NCBI RefSeq assembly: GCF_013366925.1
Contig: NZ_JAALDK010000001.1
Location: forward strand, 5,950,001 to 6,014,000
Direction of reading: 5' to 3'
DNA length: 64,000 nt
Origin: Paraburkholderia youngii
GTDB lineage: Bacteria; Pseudomonadota; Gammaproteobacteria; Burkholderiales; Burkholderiaceae
In this document: positions 36,348-45,339 of the stretch, piece by piece
Position numbering within the stretch: position 1 is the first letter of the stretch
Layout of the letters: every line of letters begins with the position of its first letter
Position numbers and translations under genes: made by a program
The notes under the pieces: generated by a model
Told to the model about the DNA's origin: nothing
Database searches by the model: none
The model's input: the letters and a program-made list of their open reading frames with translations, nothing else

Positions 36348-37943
36348 TCAGTCTGCGTGAATCACCGGCTCGAGCTTGCGCTGCAGCTTGACCGGCGGCA
36401 CGCGGCGGCTTTGCCACACCGACACGACGGCTATCAGCGCGGCCATCGCGAGACCCAGATGAATCGCGCCGACCAGCGACTCGCGCGCGCTTTCGAGCAG
36501 CATCGCGCCGTCGTGGCCCGCGTGCGTCAGCTGGTTGACGAGCGTAGTCTGCGCATCGCGGTTGATCAGGATCTGGGGATCGCCCAGATCGCCGAACCAG
36601 TGCGACGCGCCCGCGCCGTCGAGCGCACTGCGCACGCCGCTCGTGTACATATGAGTCACGAGCGTGCCGGTCAGCGCGGTGCCGATCATGCCGCCGATCA
36701 TCCGCAGCGACTGCAGCAGCGCGGTCGCGATGCCGAGGTGTTCGCGGCCCGCGGTCTGCTGCGCGAAGATCGTCAGGTTCGGCATCACGAAACCGAGCCC
36801 GAGGCCGCCGACGACCATGAACGACATCAGTACCCATTGCTGCATCGAACGGGTCGCGACGACGATGCCAAGGCATGACAGCGCGACCATCGCAAAGCCG
36901 ATGTACAGCATCAGGTTCGGATTCTTGATCCGCGACACGACGCGCCCGTTCGTGATGCTGCCGATCGTGATGAACACGACGAGCGGCGTGATCACTAGGC
37001 CCGCCTCTTTCGGTGACATGCCGAAGCCGCCCTGGAACAGCAGCGGTGCGTAAAACAGCAGCGAGAACATCGTGAAGCCGCCGAGCACGGCCAGCGTGAA
37101 CAGCGCGGCAAGACTACGGTTGCGGAACATGTCGACCGGCAGAATCGCGGTGGGGCAACGCTTTTCCCATTTCCACAGCGCGATGGCCGACACGACGCTC
37201 AGCCCGAGCAGCGCGAACGCGCTCAGCGTGATGCCATGCTTCGGCAACAACTCGACGAACAGTTGCAGCGAGCCGAGCGCGATCGCGATCAACAGCGCGC
37301 CGGGCCAGTCGAGCCGCATCTTGCCTTCATGCTCGACGTGCCGCAGATGCGGCAGGAAACGCCAGACGAAAAACAGCGACAGCAGCCCGACCGGCAGATT
37401 CACGTAGAACACCGAACGCCAGCCGTAGTACTGCGTCAGAAAACCGCCGAGCGACGGCCCGACTGCATTGGCAATGCCGAACGCCGAGCTCATCAGCACC
37501 TGCCAACGCAACCGCACGACGGAATCGGGGAACAGATCGGGAATGCACGCGAACGCGGTGCCGACCAGCATGCCGCCGCCAATGCCCTGCAAGCCGCGCG
37601 CGAGGACGAGAAACAGCATGTCGTTGGCCGCGCCGCACAGCACCGAGGCGCCGGTAAACACGACGATCGATGCGATCACGAACGGCTTGCGCCCGTAGTA
37701 ATCGCCGAGCCGGCCGAAGATTGGCACGGTGATCACCGAGCTCAGCAGATACGAGGTGGCGACCCACGCATACAGCTCGAAGCCCCGGAGCTCGGACACG
37801 ATGGTGGGCAGCGCGGTGCCGACCACGGTCTGGTCGAGCGCGACCAGCATCGTGACGAAGGAGATGCCGAGCATGGCCAGCAGGGATTCGCGGAATGGTA
37901 AAACTTGCCCACTCGAATGGTGGGCGGCGGTATGGACAGCCAT
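36348..37943 (-). CDS. MFS drug:H+ antiporter, DHA2 (EmrB/QacA) family
   Basis: Integral membrane exporter of 531 residues with about 14 hydrophobic helices, the DHA2 layout. It has the family motif LDQTVVGTALPTIVSEL in helix 1, motif A (GRLGDYYGRKP) after helix 2 and motif C (ANAVGPSLGGFLTQYYGW) in helix 5. Such proteins expel lipophilic or cationic toxic compounds using proton flow. ATG 37943 is used, though its ribosome site is weak; the 38 codons upstream run through the promoter region. Likely regulated by the co-transcribed MarR protein. Confidence 0.9.
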   Translation of the reverse strand: MAVHTAAHHSSGQVLPFRESLLAMLGISFVTMLVALDQTVVGTALPTIVSELRGFELYAWVATSYLLSSVITVPIFGRLGDYYGRKPFVIASIVVFTGASVLCGAANDMLFLVLARGLQGIGGGMLVGTAFACIPDLFPDSVVRLRWQVLMSSAFGIANAVGPSLGGFLTQYYGWRSVFYVNLPVGLLSLFFVWRFLPHLRHVEHEGKMRLDWPGALLIAIALGSLQLFVELLPKHGITLSAFALLGLSVVSAIALWKWEKRCPTAILPVDMFRNRSLAALFTLAVLGGFTMFSLLFYAPLLFQGGFGMSPKEAGLVITPLVVFITIGSITNGRVVSRIKNPNLMLYIGFAMVALSCLGIVVATRSMQQWVLMSFMVVGGLGLGFVMPNLTIFAQQTAGREHLGIATALLQSLRMIGGMIGTALTGTLVTHMYTSGVRSALDGAGASHWFGDLGDPQILINRDAQTTLVNQLTHAGHDGAMLLESARESLVGAIHLGLAMAALIAVVSVWQSRRVPPVKLQRKLEPVIHAD

Positions 37944-37960
37944 TTTTGATGCAGCAAAAG

Positions 37961-37972
37961 TTGACGTGTCAA
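37961..37972. promoter_or_regulatory. Palindrome TTGACGTGTCAA, candidate MarR operator
   Basis: A 5-bp inverted repeat with a 2-bp centre, 18 bp upstream of the exporter start, between the divergent exporter and EcsC genes. On the plus strand it overlaps a possible -35 (TTGACG) with TCATAC 17 bp further on. The TTG-N-CAA symmetry fits MarR-type sites. Confidence 0.55.
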
Positions 37973-38080
37973 AGGATTGCAAATCATACCACGCTGCAAC
38001 GCTCCACGCGGGACGGAACACGTCTTGCAACGCGGTAGACTCACTTGGAGTACCCACGCCATGACATGCCAGGGAGGCTC

Positions 38081-38920
38081 ATGCAGCCGAGTTCGCTCGC
38101 AGCACCATCCTTATCGGAGCAGGACCTCGCCGCGCTGCGGCGCGCCAAACATCAGCTCGAAAGCCCCGCGCTCGCAATGAAACTCGCAAGCGTCGTCGGC
38201 GCGCCGATCGAAAAGCTGCTGTCGCGCATTCCGGCGTTCGCCAACGAAAAAGTGTCCGATGCGACGCAGGCCGCGTTGCGCAAATGTCTGTCGATCGCGC
38301 TGCGCACGCTCGGCCGGCGCGACGACGCCAGGCTGCTCGCACCCGACAAGCCGAACAACCTGCTGCACAAGTTCGCGGTCGCGACGACCGGTGCGGCCGG
38401 CGGCGCGTTTGGCTTGCTCGCGCTGCCGGTCGAGCTGCCCGTCACGACCACGCTGATGTTTCGCTCGATCTGCGACATCGCGCGCAGCGAGGGCGAGGAC
38501 CTGACCTCGGTCGACACGCAGCTGCAATGCCTGACCGTGCTCGGCATGGGCGGCACCTCGAGCGAGGACGACGACGCCGACCTCGGCTACTTCTTCATGC
38601 GCGGCGCACTCGCGCAGGCGGTGTCGAAGGCGTCGTCCGAGGTGGCCAGCAAGGGCTTCACGGCCCACGGCTCGGCGGCTCTGTTGCGGCTCATCAACGC
38701 GATCGCCGCGCGCTTTTCGGTGCAGGTCAGCGAGCAGATCGCGGCCAAATCGATTCCGGCGATCGGCGCGGTGCTCGGCGCGATGGTCAATACCGTGTTT
38801 ATCGATCATTTCCAGCAGGTCGCGCACGGGCACTTCACCGTGCGGCGGCTCGAGCGGCAATATGGCCAGCAAACGATCGAAGCCGTCTATCGGACGCTCG
38901 ACATCACGCTCGACGCCTGA
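38081..38920 (+). CDS. EcsC-family protein
   Basis: Protein of 279 residues matching the EcsC family, whose function is unknown in spite of its link to an ABC transporter locus in Bacillus. It has the EcsC-like start (LSEQDLAALRRAKHQLESP), a central hydrophobic Gly/Ala/Leu stretch (TTGAAGGAFGLLALPVELPVTTTLMFRSICDIA) that could dip into the membrane, and QLQCLTVLGMGGT. ATG 38081 has a good GGGAGG ribosome site. Its last 34 bases overlap the 3' end of the convergent esterase gene, so each gene's stop codon lies inside the other's coding region. Confidence 0.85.
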   Translation: MQPSSLAAPSLSEQDLAALRRAKHQLESPALAMKLASVVGAPIEKLLSRIPAFANEKVSDATQAALRKCLSIALRTLGRRDDARLLAPDKPNNLLHKFAVATTGAAGGAFGLLALPVELPVTTTLMFRSICDIARSEGEDLTSVDTQLQCLTVLGMGGTSSEDDDADLGYFFMRGALAQAVSKASSEVASKGFTAHGSAALLRLINAIAARFSVQVSEQIAAKSIPAIGAVLGAMVNTVFIDHFQQVAHGHFTVRRLERQYGQQTIEAVYRTLDITLDA

Positions 38921-39855
38921 GCCCTGTTAGCGGCGCGGCTCGTCGTGCGTCGCACGAAGGCGGCCGCGCGATCGAGCGCTCGGTTCGCCTCCGGCATGAA
39001 CGGCGCGAACATCGGCCACACGTGCGGCAGGTTTTTCCACACCTCGCATTCGCAATCGACTCCTGCCGCGTGCGCGTTGTCGGCGACGCGGCGCGTGTCG
39101 TCGAGCAGCACCTCGGTGCTGCCCGCCTGCAGGAACAGCGGCGGCAGACCGTGCTGGTCCGCATAGACCGGCGACGCGTACGGATGGGTGGGCGACGCGT
39201 CGCCCAGATAGACCTTGGCCGCGCGCTCGATCGAGGCGCCGCAGAACATCGGATCGACGCTGTCGTTGGTGCGCAGGCTCGCGCCGGTGGTCGCCAGATC
39301 GGTCCACGGCGAGAACAGCAGGCCGCCCGCAGGCATCGGCGCGCCCCCGTCGCGCAGCGCGACCAGCGTGGCGAGCGCGAGACCGCCGCCGGCCGAGTCG
39401 CCGGCGATCACGATCGAGCTGGGTGCGATGCCCATCGCGAGCAACTGGCGATAGGCGGCGATGGCGTCGTCGAGCGCGGCCGGAAAGCGATGCTCGGGCG
39501 CGAGACGGTAGTCGAGGGAGAAGAGTCGCGCATCCGCGCGGGTCGCGAGAGCGAACGTTAGCGACCGGTGCGTGCGCGGCGAGCAGAAGTAGTAGCCGCC
39601 GCCGTGGCAATACAGCACCGTGGGCTCCGCGCCGCCGGCCGTGCCGCCGTCCACGCGCTCCAGCCATTCGCCGACGAGCGGCGCGTCGCCTGCGCGATAC
39701 GTTTCGCGCAGATGCCAGCCGCGCGGCACGCGTGGCGACCACACGCGCTTCGAGGTCAGCGCGCGCGCCCGTTCGACGTTGATAAACGGTTTGAGGGTTT
39801 CGGGCCGGAACTGCCTGCGCAAATACCAGCACGCGAGCGCGCTTTGCCAGCTCAT
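38887..39855 (-). CDS. Alpha/beta hydrolase, hormone-sensitive-lipase (HSL) family
   Basis: Carboxylesterase-like protein of 322 residues. The oxyanion-hole motif HGGG (YCHGGGYYFCSPRTH), the nucleophile elbow GDSAGGGLA, the acid region GSTEVLLDDTRRVADNAH and the catalytic His in NLPHVWPMF give a full HSL triad. ATG 39855 has an AAGGAG ribosome site. The substrate is unknown; relatives act on short acyl esters. The C-terminal codons overlap the end of the convergent EcsC gene by 34 bp, so the two transcripts are antisense at their ends. Confidence 0.9.
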   Translation of the reverse strand: MSWQSALACWYLRRQFRPETLKPFINVERARALTSKRVWSPRVPRGWHLRETYRAGDAPLVGEWLERVDGGTAGGAEPTVLYCHGGGYYFCSPRTHRSLTFALATRADARLFSLDYRLAPEHRFPAALDDAIAAYRQLLAMGIAPSSIVIAGDSAGGGLALATLVALRDGGAPMPAGGLLFSPWTDLATTGASLRTNDSVDPMFCGASIERAAKVYLGDASPTHPYASPVYADQHGLPPLFLQAGSTEVLLDDTRRVADNAHAAGVDCECEVWKNLPHVWPMFAPFMPEANRALDRAAAFVRRTTSRAANRAQASSVMSSVR

Positions 39856-39983
39856 CGGGACATGCTCCTTCGTTGAAGTCCCGTCAGGGTACGTGGGTTG
39901 GCAGGGGACCGTGCTTTGGCGGGTTCCAGGCGCGTGACTGTGATCGTGGCCGCGGCACGCGCGCCCAGCCGCCGCGAGTCCGC

Positions 39984-40418
39984 CTAGTTCGCCGGCAACA
40001 CCTGCCCGCGAATTTCGCCCGTCGGATTCTGCGCGGTATGTACATTGAAGTACCACTGCCCCGCCATCAGATCCGTGACCTGCTGCTCGGTCAGCTTCGC
40101 CGTGCCTTTGATCGGACTCGCGAGCCCATTCTTCTCGATCGGCACCTGGACCTTCGCATTCTGGCCGACCGGCGCGGGACCGTGGAAATGCGCGGCGGTG
40201 ACCGGACCGCTCAAGCCCTCGTAAGTAACAGTCCACTGCAGCGATTGGGTGGACGTGTCGAAGGTCGCATTCAGCATGCCATGCCCGTGACTTACGCGCG
40301 GCGGCACTTCGCTCGACGGCTGGAGATTCGCCTTCAGCGCAACCGTATCCGCAAATGCAGCGCTCGATGCAAGCGCCCACAACACTACGGCCAGATTAAA
40401 TTTTCGCTGCGAAATCAT
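39984..40418 (-). CDS. Secreted CHRD-domain protein
   Basis: Exported protein of 144 residues. A signal peptide covers about residues 1-23 (MISQRKFNLAVVLWALASSA, cleaved after AFA). The rest is one CHRD domain (chordin-like): LKANLQPSSEVPP, GMLNATFDTSTQSLQWTVTYEGLSGPVTAAHFHGPA and the final WYFNVHTAQNPTGEIRGQV. The function of bacterial CHRD proteins is unknown; the conserved HFHGPA and NVHT His residues could bind metal. ATG 40418 has a GGAGAAG ribosome site. A candidate small RNA is encoded divergently upstream. Confidence 0.9.
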   Translation of the reverse strand: MISQRKFNLAVVLWALASSAAFADTVALKANLQPSSEVPPRVSHGHGMLNATFDTSTQSLQWTVTYEGLSGPVTAAHFHGPAPVGQNAKVQVPIEKNGLASPIKGTAKLTEQQVTDLMAGQWYFNVHTAQNPTGEIRGQVLPAN

Positions 40419-40564
40419 GGTCTTCTCCGGACATTGACGCGCCGCCGCGGCGCCGTGTCGGCCGTGCGGAGTTTCCACATACTAGTGCAAATCATATGGA
40501 GTCGACTGGAATGATGGCCTGCAAAGACGTAGTGCGAAATGGCTTTAGTCGATTTAATCGAAAA

Positions 40565-40570
40565 TATAAT
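40565..40570 (+). promoter_or_regulatory. Consensus -10 hexamer of a candidate small RNA
   Basis: TATAAT, a perfect sigma-70 -10, lies in an AT-rich island. No strong -35 is present at 16-18 bp. Transcription would start near 40577 and run rightward into the hairpins and the terminator at 40663-40687. Confidence 0.45.
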
Positions 40571-40576
40571 TGCGCG

Positions 40577-40687
40577 TTTCGTAATAAATAAATGATGTCA
40601 ATCCTGGTATGCTTCGACTCGCGAGAAGTGACTCCTTCATCGAAGGACGTCTCCAAACCTTTAACGCGGCTTCGGCCGCGTTTTTTT
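40577..40687 (+). ncRNA. Candidate intergenic small RNA of about 110 nt
   Basis: The 337-bp gap between the CHRD gene and the BvgS-like kinase, both on the minus strand, has a plus-strand unit with no open frame of note. It comprises a TATAAT at 40565-40570, a hairpin TCCTTC-ATC-GAAGGA at 40633-40647 flanked by GAC/GTC, a short linker, and a perfect Rho-independent terminator at 40663-40687. A terminator pointing away from any plus-strand gene needs a transcript to terminate, and a small RNA is the simplest one. No known RNA family was recognised. The 5' end is a guess from the -10. Confidence 0.45.
40663..40687 (+). terminator. Rho-independent terminator with UUCG tetraloop
   Basis: AACGCGGC-TTCG-GCCGCGTT is a perfect 8-bp stem with a TTCG loop, followed on the plus strand by TTTTTTT in total. 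The minus strand has no T run, so it works rightward only. No plus-strand protein gene lies upstream of it. Confidence 0.9.
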
Positions 40688-40755
40688 CGTCCTGATTTGG
40701 GTTGCCGCCGTTTGAATCGCTTGGGTGTTTGCGCGAAGTTACGGCGCGCCGCTCG

Positions 40756-43700
40756 CTACGCGAGCAATCCGGCCTGCTGTTCGATCCCATCGAGCATCGC
40801 CTCGCATTGCCGAATTAGCGCATACCCCTCGTCACGCACCTGCTGCGGCGACTTCGCGGCAATGACGCGGCGATAGGCTTCGAGCGCCTGTACGAGCGGC
40901 GGATACTGCAACACGCTCGCCGCCCCCATCACCCGGTGCAGCCACTCGTGCACCCTCTCCATGTCCGCGCGTTCGAGTAACGTCGCCAGCGCGTTGATGT
41001 CGTCGCGCATCGACGAGACGAATGAATCTAGCAACGCCTTGACCGTCGACTCGCTTCCCCATAACTGCGTCATGCGTGCGAGGTCGACGGGCACGAACGG
41101 TTCAGCACCGACAGGTTGTGTGGCCTGCCGCTCGCCGGCCGACGCAGTCGAGACGCGATCGGAAGTTTCCGCCGGCGCGGGGGGCCACTCGGCGTCAGTG
41201 CCAAACCAGCGGCTCAGGTGGTCGCGCAGCGTGGCGAGCCGGGTCGGCTTGATCAGACTGTCGTCCATGCCGGCTTCGCGGCACAGACTCAGGTCATCGG
41301 GCGCGGTATTGGCCGTGATGCCGAGTATCGGCAGACGCTGCGCGCCGTCGTGCAGTGCCTCCGCTTCGCGGATGCGACGGGTCAGTTCATAGCCGGACAG
41401 GTTCGGCATGTGGCAGTCCGTGATCAGGCAGCCATAGCTCGTGCATTCCAGCGCGGCGAGCGCTTCGGCGCCGTCGTTGGTGACGTCGCACGCGAACCCC
41501 AGCAAGGCGAGCTGATGACGGATCAACTCCTGATTGACTGGATGATCTTCCGCGACAAGAATCAGCCGCCCGTTCGCGAGCGCGCGTTCGCGATCAGGCG
41601 GCGGCGCGATGCCGTCGGTCGTGAACGGCGCGCCCACCACGCGCGACGCCATCGGGACCATCGACGGCAGCCCCGTCGTCGCGGCCGCACACGCGGCGCC
41701 GAGGCCGCGCCACGAAATCGGATTGGTGCTGACGCGCACCTTATCGTCGAGGATGCGGTAACCGGTCGGCTTCGGTTTTTCGGTCAGCGTGACGATGCGC
41801 GCATTCCTGCCGATATGTGCCGGCAACGTGACGTCCTCGGCGACGAACAGCAGATCCGCGCGGCTCAGCACGTCGCTTTTGCCCAGCGTCGCCGCATCGG
41901 CCGAGAGGCTGCGCAGTTCGAGCCCGAGCGCCTTGCCGAAGTGTGCGAGGGCCCGGCCGATGCGTCGATCTCGCGTGACCACTACGCCGAGTTTGCCGCG
42001 CAGACCGTTGATCGGATAGCACTGTTCGACGATCGGCATCGTCAGCCGCACGATCATGCTCGTGCCGTGGCCGGGTTCGCTGTGCAGCGTGAGCGTGCCG
42101 TTCATCAGGTCGATCAGCTTGCGGCAGATCGTCAGCCCCAGGCCCGTGCCGCCGAAGCGCCGCGTGGTGGACGACTCAGCCTGCACGAATGGCTCGAATA
42201 GCCCCGCCTGCACATCGGGTGCGATGCCGATGCCGGTGTCCCGAACGGTCAGCTCCAACGTCTGCGAATCCGCGCAATCTTCGACGACCGCTACGCTGAC
42301 ACCCACCCCGCCCTTCGGCGTGAACTTGATTGCATTGCCGAGCAGGTTGAACAGGATCTGGCGCAGACGCACGCTGTCGCCACGGAGCGTCGCAGCGGCG
42401 TCGCTCGCGATGTCGACGCGCACTTTCAGCCCTTTTTCGTGAGCGCGCCCGGCGAGCAGGCCCACCGCGTTATCGACGAGCTCGCGGAGATCGATCGGCT
42501 CGGCTTCGAGCGTAAGCCGACCCGCCTCGATCTTCGAATAGTCGAGCAAATCATCGAGAATCTGCAGCAGCGCGCCCGCCGACTCGTGGATCATGCCGAG
42601 CATTTCGCTCTGGTCGGTACTGAGCGGCGTGCGTTCGAGCACTTCGACGAGACCGAGCACGCCGTTCATCGGCGTGCGGATTTCGTGGCTCATCATCGCG
42701 AAGAAGTTGTCCTTCGCGCGCGAGGCCGCCTCGGCCAGATCGCGAGCTCGGGCGAGTTCCTCCGAACGCGCGCGCTCGACGCTCGCGTCGACCCAATAGC
42801 CGCTCCACAGGACACCGCCATCGGCATCGCGCCGCGGCACCAGCTCGGCCCGCACCCACTTGAGTTGACCGGCGCTTTCGACGCGGAACTCCATATGCAC
42901 CGGAGAGGTACAGATCGCAGAACGCTCGAGCTCGGCGAGAACGAGCGGCCGATCCAGCTCCGATATGCGCTGGAAGTCGACTCGCGCCCCGCCCTGCGAA
43001 TCGCTGTCGCCGAGCAGATGTCGCGCGTCACCGCCGATGTACGGGAAGGAATAGGCACCGGCCGGCGAGCGCCGCATCTGGAACACGACGGCCGGCAACG
43101 AGTGCGTGACGTCGAACAGGCGCCGTTCGGTTTCGCGCGCGCGCATTTCGGCGCGCCGGATGTCCGTGATATCGACCATCGTGCCGAGCACGTACGCCGG
43201 CTGCCCATCGTCGCCTTCACAGACGCTCGTCCAGAAAATCCCATGCCGCGCCTCGCCAGCACCGTCCTCGAACTGCAGTTCGACTTTAGCGATGCCGCCG
43301 CCGCGCAGGAGCTCGCGCGTCATGTCGTCGAGCACGCGGCTGTTAGCGTCGCCCCATGTGCCGACCTCGGCCGTCGTACGCCCGAGCACGTCCTTCCGCT
43401 CCCGCCCACACGCTTTCTCATAAGCCTCGTTGATCGCGATGTATCGTCCGTCCAGGCCTTTCGCGATGAGCGGATACGGCACTGTCTTCATCATCGTTTC
43501 CTGGAAGTTCAATTGCAGCGCGAGTTCGCGCTCGGTCTGCTTGCGCAGGCGGACTTCGCGTTGCAGCAGCACATACGCGCGCAACGTGACCAGCAGCACG
43601 ACGCCGATGCCGATCAGCACCGGCAGCAACCGCACCGCGGTCACGCTCCACATCGCGTTGTCCGGCGCGGCGGGGCTCACCCACTTGCGCCGGATGCGTT

Positions 43701-45339
43701 GCTTTTCGGCTGCCGGCATCGCCTGCAACGCGCGATCGATCAGCTTGACGAGCGGGCTCAGATCCTCGCGTACAGCAAAATATAACGAGTCGGATTCACC
43801 GAGCGAGTCGAGCACCCTGAGTGCGCCTGTGTAATGCTGCCGGATTTGCACGTTGATCGCGGCAGCGTTGCCGACCAGTACGTCGGCCTCGCCGCTCGCG
43901 ACCATGCGCATCGCCTCGCCCAGGCTCGCCGCGACGACGATGTGATCGACCGGCACCGCCCCCAACGCGAGCGGCACCGAACCGGCTACGTGCGGCGACA
44001 TTACGACGCGGCACGACGTGATGTCGTCGAACCAGCATGGAGTGGGCACGCCGCTGCGTCCGACGATCACCAGCGGATCGCTCTCGTATACGCGGCTATG
44101 GTCGGCGCCCACGAGAAGCGCCCCGCGACTCGATGTAGAGGACAGCATCGCGAGCTCGCCGCGCTGGAACGCGTCGATGGTGGCGGCCCAGTCGGCCGTG
44201 CGCGCGCGGTTGAACACGACACCGAGCGTGCTGCTCAGGTAGGCGAGGTAATCGGCGGTCAGACCGACGGGGCGACCGGCGGCGTCAACATAGCTGAACG
44301 GGGCCCAGTCGTCGTCGAAGCCGATCTGCAGCGGCGGCAGCGAACGCAGCCAGTTCTCTTCTTCCGGCGTTAGCGCGAAGCGCGCTGCACCCGTCGCGGG
44401 CGCCGCGTTGAAGTTGCCGGACAGCCAAAGCGCGCGTATCGCGGCAGCCTCGGCGGGATTCATCGACACGAGCGCGCGGTTCAGTTGATCGCGCAAGGCA
44501 AGCTGGCGGGGCGATACCGCAAAGCGCAGGTCGAGCGCTTTGCCGCCTTGCTCGAACGCTACGCGCAGATTGCGATACGCGTCGGTCGCCAGTTCGTATT
44601 GCACGACCGGCGTGAAGCCGAAATAGGCGTCGGCATCGCCATGCAGTACCGCGTTCAGTGCTTCGTGCGTGCTCGAGAACGAGACGATCTTCGCGCGAGG
44701 AAAACCGGCGCGCAACAAACGCTCACGCGCAAAACCGCGCTCGATCGCAATACGCGCGCCGGCGAGGTCGGTGGGTTTCATATGCCGGGCATCGTCGCGA
44801 CGCACGACGGCCGACGCGAACGAGTGGAAGTAGGGAGCCGTAAAGCCGAGGCAGCGCTCGCGCTGCGGCGTGCGCGCTATGCTCGTCAGCAGGTCGACCT
44901 CGCCGGCGCAAGCCGCGGCGACCAGTTTGGCCATGTCGGGAAAGCTCTTCGTCTCGATGACGACGTTCGGCCCCACGAGCGCGCGCAACAGGTCGCCGCT
45001 GACGCCGGCGAGCTGGCCACCCCGCGGGATGTCGAACGGCGGCCAGCCACCTTCGAGTATGCCCACGGTCAGTCTGGAAGGAAATGCAATGGGTGACGAA
45101 GCGGAAGCATCGGCTCCCACTGTGGAGATGACGGGTGACTCTGACGCAGCGCCGGCAGGCGCGGCCATGCAGACCGCATGCGAAGCCGCCAGCAGACATA
45201 ACGCCAGCCAACGCATCATTGAGTGGCGCGGCGAGCGCTGCCACAGACACCGCAACAAACGCCGCAGCCCCAACCTCAGCGTCACCTCGCCTTGAGAACT
45301 CGCATCGATCGGAAGTGGTGAGTAGCGTCCCCCGCTCAC
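40756..45339 (-). CDS. BvgS-like hybrid sensor histidine kinase with tandem periplasmic SBP domains
   Basis: Phosphorelay sensor of 1527 residues. After a signal-anchor (about 41-60) come two SBP_bac_3 Venus-flytrap domains (about 88-310 and 335-555), a membrane helix (about 568-590), two PAS regions (about 610-730 and 740-855), HisKA with H885 in SHEIRTPMNG, a HATPase with NLLGNAIKFTP and GTGLGLTI, a degenerate receiver-like stretch (1112-1225), a true receiver with D1308 and K1364, and an Hpt domain with H1468. GTG 45339 overlaps the aquaporin TGA (GTGA); ATG 45219 at the signal peptide is the alternative. Probably signals to one or more of the three response regulators upstream. Confidence 0.92.
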   Translation of the reverse strand: MSGGRYSPLPIDASSQGEVTLRLGLRRLLRCLWQRSPRHSMMRWLALCLLAASHAVCMAAPAGAASESPVISTVGADASASSPIAFPSRLTVGILEGGWPPFDIPRGGQLAGVSGDLLRALVGPNVVIETKSFPDMAKLVAAACAGEVDLLTSIARTPQRERCLGFTAPYFHSFASAVVRRDDARHMKPTDLAGARIAIERGFARERLLRAGFPRAKIVSFSSTHEALNAVLHGDADAYFGFTPVVQYELATDAYRNLRVAFEQGGKALDLRFAVSPRQLALRDQLNRALVSMNPAEAAAIRALWLSGNFNAAPATGAARFALTPEEENWLRSLPPLQIGFDDDWAPFSYVDAAGRPVGLTADYLAYLSSTLGVVFNRARTADWAATIDAFQRGELAMLSSTSSRGALLVGADHSRVYESDPLVIVGRSGVPTPCWFDDITSCRVVMSPHVAGSVPLALGAVPVDHIVVAASLGEAMRMVASGEADVLVGNAAAINVQIRQHYTGALRVLDSLGESDSLYFAVREDLSPLVKLIDRALQAMPAAEKQRIRRKWVSPAAPDNAMWSVTAVRLLPVLIGIGVVLLVTLRAYVLLQREVRLRKQTERELALQLNFQETMMKTVPYPLIAKGLDGRYIAINEAYEKACGRERKDVLGRTTAEVGTWGDANSRVLDDMTRELLRGGGIAKVELQFEDGAGEARHGIFWTSVCEGDDGQPAYVLGTMVDITDIRRAEMRARETERRLFDVTHSLPAVVFQMRRSPAGAYSFPYIGGDARHLLGDSDSQGGARVDFQRISELDRPLVLAELERSAICTSPVHMEFRVESAGQLKWVRAELVPRRDADGGVLWSGYWVDASVERARSEELARARDLAEAASRAKDNFFAMMSHEIRTPMNGVLGLVEVLERTPLSTDQSEMLGMIHESAGALLQILDDLLDYSKIEAGRLTLEAEPIDLRELVDNAVGLLAGRAHEKGLKVRVDIASDAAATLRGDSVRLRQILFNLLGNAIKFTPKGGVGVSVAVVEDCADSQTLELTVRDTGIGIAPDVQAGLFEPFVQAESSTTRRFGGTGLGLTICRKLIDLMNGTLTLHSEPGHGTSMIVRLTMPIVEQCYPINGLRGKLGVVVTRDRRIGRALAHFGKALGLELRSLSADAATLGKSDVLSRADLLFVAEDVTLPAHIGRNARIVTLTEKPKPTGYRILDDKVRVSTNPISWRGLGAACAAATTGLPSMVPMASRVVGAPFTTDGIAPPPDRERALANGRLILVAEDHPVNQELIRHQLALLGFACDVTNDGAEALAALECTSYGCLITDCHMPNLSGYELTRRIREAEALHDGAQRLPILGITANTAPDDLSLCREAGMDDSLIKPTRLATLRDHLSRWFGTDAEWPPAPAETSDRVSTASAGERQATQPVGAEPFVPVDLARMTQLWGSESTVKALLDSFVSSMRDDINALATLLERADMERVHEWLHRVMGAASVLQYPPLVQALEAYRRVIAAKSPQQVRDEGYALIRQCEAMLDGIEQQAGLLA

